A stretch of 64,000 nt of DNA from Tethya wilhelma (taxonomy: Eukaryota; Porifera; Demospongiae; Tethyida; Tethyidae), in assembly GCA_964030475.1 (NCBI GenBank), contig CAXIPT010000001.1, forward strand, positions 4,790,995-4,854,994. The letters are read 5' to 3'. The translations under genes were made by a program, and so were the position numbers. Below are positions 50,766-63,158 of this stretch, piece after piece (positions within the stretch are counted from its first letter, which is position 1; the number at the start of each line of letters is the position of its first letter). Under the pieces are notes generated by a model that ran no database searches, was not told the origin of the DNA, and saw only the letters and a program-made list of their open reading frames with translations.

Positions 50766-51692
50766 TTAGTTGATTTTAAACAATTGTACTGCTACAAAAA
50801 TAATGAAGTACAGGGAAGGGTAACTAATGTTAAAGCTGTATCCCGAATTTGGTGTTGTCACATTTAGATTATTCTCTTGAACATCTCTGAGGTTGTGCTT
50901 GATCTTTTCACCTGATACATTGCTTTCAATTTCTCTTAATAGCTTCAAGAAATGACCCGGCACCATTATTGGATCTGTCAAGATGTACCAATGCACTGTT
51001 TCATCACAGAGTGGAGTAGTGAGTGAGCCCCTGTAATAATAGTAATCACAGTACATACTTGTACTTTGATACTTGGGCAAGAGCTCCAAATAGCTTATAT
51101 CTGTGATGTTAATCATAGTGGTTTCGTTCGGAGCTATATGCAATACATTCAGCTTTTCCCAAACTCCTGTTAGCTGTTCATTGTCATTAGTGGCTTTTGC
51201 TAGCACTGCAATGATGACGTGGTAGTCCTCATGGTGTGTCCTGGTAGATCCCAGTTTTGTAGTGACAAACTGAATCTCCATATCATATTGTTCGCCATTG
51301 ATACGATGTTCAGAGCCTTGTTCCTTATATCTACCCCAATGCAGGTAGACTTCTGCCAATCTGTGTACTCCACTGGGAGTTGATATCAACACTCTATTAT
51401 CAGAATCAGAAGGTAGAGGAGTAAAATAAATGCTTTCACCATTTTTAGTTAGTGTTCCACTGGCTGGGTTCTGCCAGGTATCTGCCAATATGATCGGATG
51501 AAGTTGATCATCTTCTATAGCATCTTCAGGAACTATGTTGATTGGAGACTGATGACTTGATGTAGTATCATTATCAGTGCAAGATTTTGGCCATTGATCT
51601 TGATTACTGTACAGATACACCATGGAATCACTGCTGGAAACTAAGTTCCCAAAAGCAATTGTTGAAATAAAGAAGACAAGAATAAACTGCAT
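50766..51692 (-). CDS. Carbonic-anhydrase-related protein, probably acatalytic
   Basis: Single exon, 308 residues from the ATG at 51692 (MQFILVFFISTIAFG, signal peptide); the longer frame uses TTG. The alpha-CA scaffold is kept: HQSPINI, GSEHRINGEQYDME, GVWEKL, SLTTPLCDETVHW. The zinc ligands are not. The first His of FHxHWG is Tyr (VYLHWG, residue 116), the second His is kept (118), and the third is Gln (MEIQFVT, 141). The proton-shuttle His is replaced (KNGESIYF). With two of three ligands lost it should not bind catalytic zinc. The hydrophobic C-terminus (SLYFIIFVAVQLFKI) suggests membrane or GPI attachment. The role is unknown; vertebrate CARPs act as binding domains. Confidence 0.92.
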   Translation of the reverse strand: MQFILVFFISTIAFGNLVSSSDSMVYLYSNQDQWPKSCTDNDTTSSHQSPINIVPEDAIEDDQLHPIILADTWQNPASGTLTKNGESIYFTPLPSDSDNRVLISTPSGVHRLAEVYLHWGRYKEQGSEHRINGEQYDMEIQFVTTKLGSTRTHHEDYHVIIAVLAKATNDNEQLTGVWEKLNVLHIAPNETTMINITDISYLELLPKYQSTSMYCDYYYYRGSLTTPLCDETVHWYILTDPIMVPGHFLKLLREIESNVSGEKIKHNLRDVQENNLNVTTPNSGYSFNISYPSLYFIIFVAVQLFKIN

Positions 51693-51912
51693 GTTTTTTC
51701 TCAATTTAAAATGTCTACCTTGTTGTTTGTGTAAATGTTATCATTAGTAATATGGTACTACAGTGTTCATGCTTCATCTACTTATGTGTGTAGGATGATT
51801 TGAGGAAACCCAAAGCTGTACCGTAAATCTAATTAACAAGACATTTCAAATTTTCTTTTAGCGGGAAAATTCGAGTGGTTCCAGATCAGAAGATCCAGAG
51901 GTTCAAATCATC
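51693..51912. promoter_or_regulatory. Bidirectional promoter with E2F-like site
   Basis: 220 bp between the divergent ATGs of the CA-related gene and the borealin-like gene. TTTAGCGGGAAA at 51857-51868 fits the E2F/DP consensus TTTSSCGC-type (TTT-GCG-GAAA core) and lies 45 bp before the borealin-like ATG. Confidence 0.6.
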
Positions 51913-54081
51913 ATGCCCAGAGCAACCAGAAAACGCAGAACGAGCAAGAAGGACACCAACAATGCCCTTACTAAAGTCACCTCACAAAGCCTTGCCACAA
52001 TTTCTGAGGGCACAGAAGAAGAGACCCTGGAAGCTTACTTAGAAGATTTTGAAGTTCAAAGTATGACCACACATTGACAACCCTTCATATAACCACCAGT
52101 TTTATATGTTCCTTGACACACAGTCATACACTGCACGGTTTTATTTGGGGCATAGAGTCATATATGCTAGTGAGCAAGCTTAGAATGGGTAATTGTACAT
52201 AGTCAGAGCATGGGACTTCACGTTTTAGGTATAAGCTGAACATTAGCCTTGTAAACCAGCCTTTCTTACCGTTCTTTGTAAACCTCATTTCTGCCATTTT
52301 CTTTGAAATCCACCCTAAGATAAGTAAAAGTAGAGAGGGCCTGCTTTACAAGACTAGCTGAATATCGGGAATGATAATAATTGACCTCCTGTTCTTAACA
52401 GGTGCCACCTTTATCAAGCAAGCAGTAAGGAAATTTAAGATGGAAGCTAAGAAGATGTTGAGTATCTTACCACCCAAGTCGAGTATACCCAGGGTATGTG
52501 TGTCCATTCTAGAGTATCTGTATGCTATTAACAAAAGTGAGTTTGTTATAACATTGTGTTTCTCATTGAAGGAAATCATCAAGATGTCAGCATATGACTT
52601 CAAAAGTAAGTCCCAAAGTCATTGCTCGTGTTTCATGACCAACAATTGTTGTGATTGAGTTGTTTGTTGTTGTATTTCTTCTTGCGCCAGGACGTGGAGG
52701 AACAGTGGGCTCTGTCATTGAGTCATTGGTACAAACTCTCCACCTGTTGTGAACACTGTCCTCATTGCATGTGTGCTGTTGTTCTTACAGAGTAGTTCGG
52801 AGCTAATGGCCATTAAAGATGAACGAGAGGAACAATGGTTAGAGATGCTTGATATTATATTTTGCCTCTTTAATTTGGAATTTGGTAAATGCCTTCATTG
52901 TCTGTGAGCACATTTCACTCCAAATTGGCTCCAAACAATGACATTCATGCACTGTGTGTTTGTATGTGTGTCTGCACATTGCAACTTTATAGGGTTGAAG
53001 CATCAAAGCCATCAAAAATGAAAGGTATGGAGAAAAAAGTCTAGCCATCTAAGTGTTCTGTGTGTAATGTACAGTCATTATTGACATAAGTGCTTTTTTA
53101 TTCTTGTCATGTTCCTTCTATTGAACACCTACACAACTACTGAACAGGCTCCCACGGTGAGAATAAAGAGGTTAGTTCCTCTACACTCTATTGTGCAAAT
53201 TATCACTCTACAATATTACATGTGACATTGTTGGTGTCTTTTTAGAGGATACTTGTGCCATTTGCCAAACTCAAGCATAGGTTTAGGGGGATTATTCTTT
53301 CAAATTTCACCTATTATTCTAAAAAATTGCTTGTGTTTTTGAATTCTTCAAGATAGTTATGCAAAATGTAAAAACTACGGAAGATTACGGTCTATCAATT
53401 GGTTTCACAGGGTTAAGGGGCAAATAGTGCTTAATATTGACCTATTATTCTCAAAGCCCCTAGCCCCTAAGCCTACTTAAGCACTTAAGCACATTGAAAT
53501 TAAATTGGAAGTGCTCTCCAGTACCCACTCTACAATATCATGTGTTGCTCTCTAGTGGAGTATGCTTTTGTTTGTGCTTTCAATTAGCGAGGAAGTATTT
53601 GTTGATGCTATAAAAACCAACATTAATTGCATTTTTAAAAGAGGTCCATTGATTTTTTAGTTTATGTGCCATGCATGTGTGGCAATGGAGCAGTTCTTTT
53701 TGCGGCTATGATGAAAACCAGTAGTGATTCTCATGCCATTTGCAATGATAGCAACACCTGCGTAATGACTTGGTTGCCATGGATGCTACCTAGTAACCTT
53801 AATGTAAAAATGTGTAGGCTATCATGGGATATTTACTCATGAATGTTTGATAGTGAATTCTGTTGCTTGTATTAGAATACTGAAGTGGATCCTGATTTTG
53901 TGACTCCAGCCATGTGCACACGAAGGTACTATACTATATGATGAAGTGTGTGAACCTAATCTAATCAATAGTGCATCATTCATTTCTACTTTCAACTGGT
54001 TTGCTTACACTCTTCCTATAGTAAAGGAGTGACTTCTCATGTTGCAACAACAGCAAAAAGAAACCCGAAGCCTCTTGAACA

Positions 54082-54125
<44 letters not shown>

Positions 54126-54611
54126 ATTTATACCCAATCCAAATTTTCCATTTTGCTAGTACCAACATACATTTGCCAAATTCTCTCAAACCTTACAGTA
54201 ACTGTGTGATTGGATTTCTCAGTTGCTAATCTAGCAGCTCACTCTTCATCATGTTACAAGTTCTCATCATCTCTGTTTGATCCAATAGCTTTGCCCCTTT
54301 TTAACCACATGCTTTGACCGAGCCCAACAGTTATGATGGATAGTTTGTGTGTGAAATGTTGTTGGTTAGCATGTTAGCTATCACTATGACATGTGTTTAC
54401 TTATCCCAAGTGCACATTAAGAGCCAACTCAGGGCTAATGTGTTATTGAGTCTCCTCTGATCGCATGTACATTCTTTCAAACCCTATAGTTTTATTACTA
54501 TTTAGATGTAAATGTGTAATTGGATTTCTCAGTTGCTAATCTAGCAGCTCACACTTGGTGTTACAAGTTCACATTGATGAATTTGGTAGGCTTTTTTGTT
54601 TTGTCCCCCCT

Positions 54612-54664
<53 letters not shown>

Positions 54665-54930
54665 GTTGTGGCTTTGTACCTAGGCTGCTCCCTCTTTTTA
54701 GTGTCCAAAGCATGAAACACTCAAAAGAGGAGGTGGCCTGGGTACGACGCTATATATGTGTGTTGTTATCTATGGTTTGAATGTTGTGACCTATAGTGTG
54801 ACCATGTCAATGGCATCAGCCGAGACGGGATCACCTGTGGACGAACACAAATTTATGAAGGTTAGTACTCTACACTAGAGCTACATGTGTGTGTGTGTGT
54901 GTGTACCACACTCACAATGTAAGTTCACAT

Positions 54931-54979
<49 letters not shown>

Positions 54980-55463
54980 AGATCCAACTAGAACATGCAT
55001 TGGAAGAAATGAAGGCACACCTGTTAGAAGATCTTGTAAGAATTATTGACTATCTAGTTACATGTGTACTTGTACCAATTTCTAATTTGTTTCCTTCATA
55101 TGCATAGGAAGTGGATGGCTGCCCTCAGAAGTGGCGATCTAAAGTGCTGAGATCTGTAAAGTCATGCCAGGTATATATACCTTAGCTTGTTAGTGGTCAG
55201 TCATTGAATGGTCAGACAAGGTGGGCTCTTTCCATTGGTCATGCATGTCAACATCACCCTCAACGTTGTTGGTTCTTGACACTGGAATTATTGTCATTGC
55301 ATTATTTAGCACCACTCATTCTTGGTGCTAGTGTATTCCCATGTTACTACAACTTGTGTAATCGTCTGTGAACACGATATTTAATTTTCTCCTTATTCAG
55401 TCAAATCTATTAGTGATGAATCAAGAGAGTTCCTTTGTGACTCCTGCAACAAATCGACGCTAA
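51913..55463 (+). CDS. CDCA8: Borealin-like chromosomal passenger subunit
   Basis: About 12 small exons joined by clean GT-AG introns. The basic N-terminus (MPRATRKRRTSKKD) leads to LEAYLEDFEVQSATFIKQAVRKFKMEAKKML and SIPREIIKMSAYDF, matching the helical N-terminal region by which borealin binds survivin and INCENP (LxxFxxDF..IKQ, IP+xI). Then come RRGGTVGSVIESL, a charged linker, and DPDFVTPAMCTRSKG, comparable to the TVTPA segment of vertebrate borealin. The C-terminal exons (VTMSMASAETG, IQLEHALEEMKAHLLEDL, PQKWRSKVLRSVKSCQ) end FVTPATNRR at 55463. Length about 250, near human borealin (280). The family call rests on the N-terminal block and general layout. An E2F-like site in the promoter fits a cell-cycle gene. 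The last three exons recur at 59.3-59.8 kb. Confidence 0.65.
54085..54122. repeat. (GT)n microsatellite
   Basis: Starts within the donor region of a borealin-like intron, just after the PKPLEQ codons (ACAGTATGTGTG). Confidence 0.95.
54614..54662. repeat. (GT)n microsatellite
   Basis: Uninterrupted GT repeat of about 49 bp in a borealin-like intron, just upstream of a palindromic element. Confidence 0.95.
54675..54748. repeat. Short palindromic element (hairpin family, copy 3)
   Basis: Arms GTACCTAGGCTGCTCCCTCTTTT and AAAAGAGGAGGTGGCCTGGGTAC pair with mismatches around a 26-28 bp loop. Located in a borealin-like intron. Confidence 0.65.
54931..54976. repeat. (CA)n microsatellite at the start of the 55-60 kb duplication
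   Basis: About 46 bp of CA before the exon encoding IQLEHALEEM. The second copy of this region (59303 on) begins inside the same tract. Confidence 0.95.
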
Positions 55464-55673
55464 TTGAGATGTGATGTCTGTTCCTTATTGCGTTGTCTCT
55501 ATTTTCGTGTACATTTTAGTGTTCCTGTTTGAACTTCCTTTGTGTATGACGTCACATGTAGTATTCCACGGCTGCAATACCAGCTAACTGTAACTCTTGT
55601 TCAATATTATCATTTTTTTGCAAAGTAACACTTGCAACCAACAAGTATTAAAAAAAAAAAAAAGTAAAAATGT

Positions 55674-56363
55674 TTAGAAATCAAGGAACACCTTTCCAGG
55701 GTTCATGATATTGTTTGGGTCAAGAGTTCTCTTCAAGTCCTTCATGACATTGATGGCCTCTGGATCATGCTCCTCTACAAGAAGCTCCATCTTGCCACAA
55801 CCTATCCCATGCTCCCCAGTACACGTCCCTCCGACCTCCATGGCACGCCTGCAAATTTAAAACAGCATGAACTGCATGTTGTAACTACTAGATCAAGAAA
55901 ATTCCAAACTAATATAATAATAACCCTTTAAATTGTGTAATTAATTGCCACCAAGAAAATACGCAATGCACATGTACTAGACTGCACATGCACTGACATG
56001 ATCACGATTTTACTAAATCATATTGACGACCTTTTACCATACGAGGATTATTACTATGCGGTAATGATCGTCAAAATGAATCACTCACTGTGCCATTCTT
56101 TTGCCAAACTCTTTCACTCTCTGGACTTCTTCTTTGTCTTCATAGTCCATCAAGATTCCAGTGTGGAAGTTTCCATCACCAGCATGACAAACTATGGAAG
56201 CTAGAATCAGGAGAAGGAGTAGTTCCTTTATAATATAGTACAGCTGTATTACAGGATGCAGCATTATGAGCACTGCTATTTACTGTTTATTGAGGAGTTT
56301 GCAGCATCTTCCTTTGTTTTCAAAATCGCATCAGGCAGTTTTGAGACAGGAACACATACATCA
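55674..56363 (-). pseudogene. Partial LDHD copy (3' exons), probably duplicate contig end
   Basis: Encodes only the last LDHD segments: the end of an exon with VPVSKLPDAILKTKED, the GDGNFHTG exon, and RAMEVGGTCTGEHGIG to the stop at 55674-55676. It is nearly identical, introns included, to 60050-60722 of the full gene and stops in mid-exon at the N at 56364. One coding change: GIGCGK here, GIGRGK in the full copy. Most likely the unmerged end of an overlapping contig or the second allele. Confidence 0.85.
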
Positions 56364-56364
56364 N
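56364..56364. other. Single-N join
   Basis: Breaks the LDHD exon in the middle; the sequence after it is unrelated (a fibrinogen-like 3' end). Confidence 0.9.
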
Positions 56365-56679
56365 GTGTGTTGCAATGAACCACGAAGTAATGAAGATATA
56401 CCAATAGAGACCCTTGAACTCTATGTACAATAAATATAGGCCCATTTTCCTACTGTCAGTAGCTGTTACTAATTTGTTTGCAATGAATATTAAAGCTTAT
56501 CGCATTATGAATGAAAAGAGTGTACAATACATGCGAGAGCACAAAATACTAGCTTAGTTAGTGTACTTGTTACTTTCTCTTTCCTTTTGGTCTACTGCGT
56601 TAGGATTTCTTCTTCCACTCTTACCACCTCCTCTGGCAAAGCCAATCTGAGCCCCTCTACTAGTGACATCTTTCATTGT
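56365..56679. repeat. Duplicated fragment: fibrinogen-like gene 3 end plus NOB1 last exon
   Basis: Matches 34632-34944 at high identity: the codons for NEDIPIET..ELYVQ and stop, the 137 bp spacer, then the NOB1 last exon on the minus strand up to KDVTSRGA. One base is missing in the NOB1 tail (tttggtctactg, original tttggtcttactg), so the copy is frame-broken. At 56679 homology stops abruptly and an inverted fibrinogen-like copy begins. Confidence 0.85.
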
Positions 56680-57420
56680 CAGACCAGATGAGTTTTCGCG
56701 GATTATGACCATGAGTAAGACTAACTCCATCAAGGTAATTTTGATCAATTGTTACTGTACGTTGTTGTCGTGGTAGAAGAAAATTTCCTCCGAATGCATT
56801 AGGGCTACCAAACTGGTAGCCTGTGATCTTCCCACACACCTGGCTGTACTCTATTCCGTGAGTGTCAAACATGACAGAGGAACAGGAGGGTTCATTAGAC
56901 TTAATTCCACAGAGACGTTTGTTGCTATGGTTACGTAGTCGTAATCCAGGTGGACACTGATTGCTGCTGTTGGTCATGTCCAGCATTGCCACTTTCATCC
57001 AGGGTCCATCAGCTCCTTTGCATGACCTGGTCATATCACAGTACATACGAACAGAGGATCCATCAGAGGCCTTCAACCAGTAGTAGCCTGAAGGGGCAGT
57101 TTCATCAGACTCAAGTACCTCCCTGCATGAGGTTGCAGGGTGAATACGTTTCTTTCCAAGTGGGTGTAGACGAATAAGCTTCTTCATTATTGATTCAAAG
57201 AATTTTTCCAACTTAGAATCTAGTTTATCCTCTAATTATTTGATTACATCTGTTATGTTTTCTAGTAAATGTTCTTCAACTTGTTTAATCAATTGTATCT
57301 CATCAGCCTCGTAAGCTAGACTTTCCCCACTTTGCTCTCCTGCCATTGCAGCTCTCACTTGAGCCTGTATTTCCTTTTTCATTTCTTCTCTGCTTAGAAC
57401 CAAAAATCCACAGGTGCCCT
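56680..57420 (-). pseudogene. Fibrinogen-like protein 4, truncated, with a nonsense codon
   Basis: Minus-strand relative of fibrinogen-like gene 3. The stalk is gene-3-like (GTCGFLVLSREEMKKEIQAQVRAAM, HLLENITDVIK) but a TAA follows DVIK near 57235. The core then runs from KLIRLHPLGKKRIHPATSC through RMYCDMTRSCKGADGPWM and HGIEYSQVCGKITGYQ, a longer loop (FGSPNAFGGNFLLPRQQR), to HNPRKLIWSD. There it breaks at 56679, losing the last third. No clear in-frame start or signal peptide was found. It lies in the block between two N joins. Confidence 0.85.
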
Positions 57421-58681
57421 CTTCCCTTGATGTAGTTCGAGGAGCCCAAACAGCAAATGAGCCACAATGTATAATGTAATATATTGATGAGAAAGCATCA
57501 TTGAATGCAGAATTGGGGTGTACAAACGTGCTCTCTTAATTCACAGCCTCAGCTTTTTTATAGACACCAAGTCTTTACTCTGTCTTAATAGCTTGTATTA
57601 TGTGGTTAACCTTGCAGCAGCTGTTACCACAATTTGCATCACAAAACTTGATTATGACATTGTCTCAGAGCTGAAAACATGTTTACTCTTATCCTACTAT
57701 TATTCAACTTCAAAACCAGTTAGTACTATTGTGGCTTACTCTGAAGTAGCTATGATGAAAGTACTTCTTAAGACTTCATGACTAGAACCTTAATTTGTTT
57801 AGCATACTGTGATATGACAAGGCACCAGCTGCAGGTCATAAAAAAGCCAAAGTGGCAAAATCACTATGGTTTCTCAAATTGCTAGGCACTTTGGGACAGT
57901 GGTCTTCTCCTCTCTTTGATAGTTGTCCTCTTCTTGGAGGTTGTCTATCATTAATTTGCCCATGTACTATGATTTCAGTGTCTTCACTTCATATGACTTC
58001 TTTCTAAGTTTCTACACACACATAAATGAAGGCACCCAGCTGCATAACCCTTGGTGCATAATATGCATGCAAAATTCCGAGTACTTAGTGTGATTGTATG
58101 TGCTGTAAGAATTATATGTAATTAGTACACGATGTTAAAATGTTATGCATTGCTGTGTTTATGTGTTTGTACATTTATGATTCATGAAATGGTACAATGA
58201 AAGTTCGATTGTTTCTTGATGTTGGCTATCTTCACAATACTATTGTAGTTATTGCCACAACATTCACTGGGTATACATCATATATAGCACAATCTTGCTA
58301 CCTTTGTAAGGATCCCAGGCCATATCAGGCCCATATGTATACTCTGCTATCTATGTTATATGTATAGCTTGCTATCTATGTTATATGTATAGCTCATTTA
58401 GGCTCGCCCCTCATGCTCGCCCCTCCCAACTATGCTATATACGACTCGCTCAGGCTCGCCCCTCATGCTCGCCCTCCAAAATTTCAACCATATGGCCTTA
58501 TGGGTGTGGCCTCAAAGCTTAGCGCTCGAAGAGGCTGAAAAGCTTCATATCTCAGGAACTACAAACTTTTGTTGAATTCTTTGTGTAATTCTTTTGTGTT
58601 CCAACTATATCTCAAGAACAACAGCTCCAATCTTCAAAAGTGGCATACCAAGGTAAAATAATCGAGATTATCTAAACACAC

Positions 58682-58688
58682 ATGCACA

Positions 58689-58739
<51 letters not shown>
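58682..58739. repeat. (CA)n microsatellite
   Basis: About 58 bp of CA with minor interruptions near the start. Confidence 0.95.
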
Positions 58740-58742
<3 letters not shown>

Positions 58743-58755
58743 AAACGACTACCGT

Positions 58756-58785
58756 AACCCTTGGTGCACATGCGCACCAAGGGTT
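58756..58785. repeat. Short hairpin
   Basis: AACCCTTGGTG and CACCAAGGGTT form an 11 bp perfect stem with an 8 bp loop. A single arm (AACCCTTGGTGCAT) also occurs at about 58048. Confidence 0.8.
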
Positions 58786-59192
58786 AATCAAGGTGAAGTA
58801 CTGTAGATCAGGAAATTTCAAAATTTCTTGCCCGTTTAATTTTTGTCATTCAACCAATTTGGTAAAGATTGCTATATGTTTAGAAATTTTCATCACTTGC
58901 ACAAGTGGCTAAAATTTTTTAAGATGAAAATTTCCCGATCTTAGCTTGTCAATTGCAGTGCACATATATCATGCCATTGCCACAACTGTGTGCCAATCTG
59001 TAAATATAGACAATTTATGGGCCACATTGTAATGGCTTACTGCTAAGCTCATATTTTTGGGAAAAATTAATGTTGGTGCCATGGCTAAATTACAATGGTG
59101 TGGTTTCCGCTATATCATGGTATACTTAAATTCCATCGAACAAAGACATTCAGTAGACCAAACAGAAATTATAGTTTACTAATAATTATTAA

Positions 59193-59301
59193 TTACTACT
59201 CTTGCTATTTTCTCTTTCCCTTTGGTCTCACTGCATTAGGATTCCTTCTTCCACTCTTACCACCTCCTCTGACAAAGCCAATCTGAGCCCCTCTACTAGT
59301 G
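59193..59301 (-). pseudogene. NOB1 last-exon fragment (third copy)
   Basis: Matches 34831-34935 on the minus strand (SRGAQIGFVRGGGKSGRRNPNAV region) with several substitutions and ends at the N. Neither the other NOB1 exons nor a splice acceptor is present. Confidence 0.85.
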
Positions 59302-59302
59302 N
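59302..59302. other. Single-N join
   Basis: Joins the NOB1 fragment to a CA tract that begins a second copy of 54.95-56.36 kb. Confidence 0.9.
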
Positions 59303-60049
59303 ACACACACACACACACACACACACGTTAGATCCAACTAGAACATGCATTGGAAGAAATGAAGGCACACCTGTTAGAAGATCTTGTAAGAATTATTGAC
59401 TATCTAGTGTGTACTTGTACCAATTTCTAATTTGTTTCCTTCATATGCATAGGAAGTGGATGGCTGCCCTCAGAAGTGGCGATCTAAAGTGCTGAGATCT
59501 GTAAAGTCATGCCAGGTATATATACCTTAGCTTGTTAGTGGTCAGTGATTGAATGGTCAGACAAGGTGGGCTCTTTCCATTGGTCATGCATGTCAACATC
59601 ACCCTCAATGTTGTTGGTTCTTGACACTGGAATTATTGTCATTGCATTATTTAGCACCACTCATTCTTGGTGCTAGTGTATTCCCATGTTACTACAACTT
59701 GTGTAATCGTCTGTGAACACGATATTTAATTTTCTCCTTATTCAGTCAAATCTATTAGTGATGAATCAAGAGAGTTCCTTTGTGACTCCTGCAACAAATC
59801 GACGCTAATTGAGATGTGATGTCTGTTCCTTATTGCGTTGTCTCTATTTTCGTGTACATTTTAGTGTTCCTGTTTGAACTTCCTTTATGTATGACGTCAC
59901 ATGTAGTATTCCACGGCTGCAATACCAACTAACTGTAACTCTTGTTCAATATTATCATTTTTTGCAAAGTAACACTTGCAATAATTATGTGAGATATATA
60001 GTTAAAAACAAAATCGAACAAGTATTAAAAAAAAAAAAAGTAAAAATGT
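59303..60049. repeat. Second copy of the borealin-like terminal exons and spacer
   Basis: Near-identical to about 54953-55673: CA tract, exon IQLEHALEEMKAHLLEDL, exon EVDGCPQKWRSK, final exon with stop near 59815, then the spacer to LDHD. Differences are few, such as a small insertion near 59980-60015. Without upstream exons this copy cannot make the protein. It is continuous with the complete LDHD gene. Confidence 0.9.
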
Positions 60050-62866
<2,817 letters not shown>

Positions 62867-63158
62867 CCTGAAGATGGAAGTTAGTTGAAGGTGCACTTGT
62901 CTTGTGCCCAGACCCTTCCCTCGCGAGCTCGCAGGTCTCGGATCGCGGAGAGGGGAGGGGTCTGGGTACTCTGGATTCTGATTTTGCATGGTAAAATCGT
63001 CTAATTAGAGAAAATTTAATTATATACGGTACTCCTGGAGGAAACAGCGCAATGATCCTGCATCTGATCCGCGACTCGAGTAGTGTATGTAGGAGAAGGT
63101 TTGTTCTCGTCTTGTTCAAGCTTCGAGAGTTTATCCTGGGTTAGTAAACCCTCAATAC
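62867..63158. promoter_or_regulatory. Bidirectional promoter, LDHD / PTP
   Basis: 292 bp between the divergent ATGs. The CpG-containing centre is occupied by a hairpin element (62904-62969). Confidence 0.55.
62904..62969. repeat. Short palindromic element (hairpin family, copy 4)
   Basis: Arms GTGCCCAGACCCTTCCCTC and GAGGGGAGGGGTCTGGGTAC pair with few mismatches; the loop is GC-rich. It lies in the LDHD/PTP promoter. Confidence 0.7.

Larger units (their letters stand above)
57421..59165. other. Non-coding stretch inside the wedged block
   Basis: AT-rich. At 58395-58475 there are tandem copies of GCTCGCCCCTCATGCTCGCCC separated by short spacers, preceded by a repeated TAGCTTGCTATCTATGTTATATG unit at about 58350-58400. 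No gene is recognised. Confidence 0.5.

Noticed and set aside
54520..54780. ORF with a long run of Cys-Val
   Set aside because: It is a translation of the GT microsatellite inside a borealin-like intron.
58682..58912. ORF with a His-Thr run
   Set aside because: It is a translation of a CA microsatellite; nothing gene-like follows.
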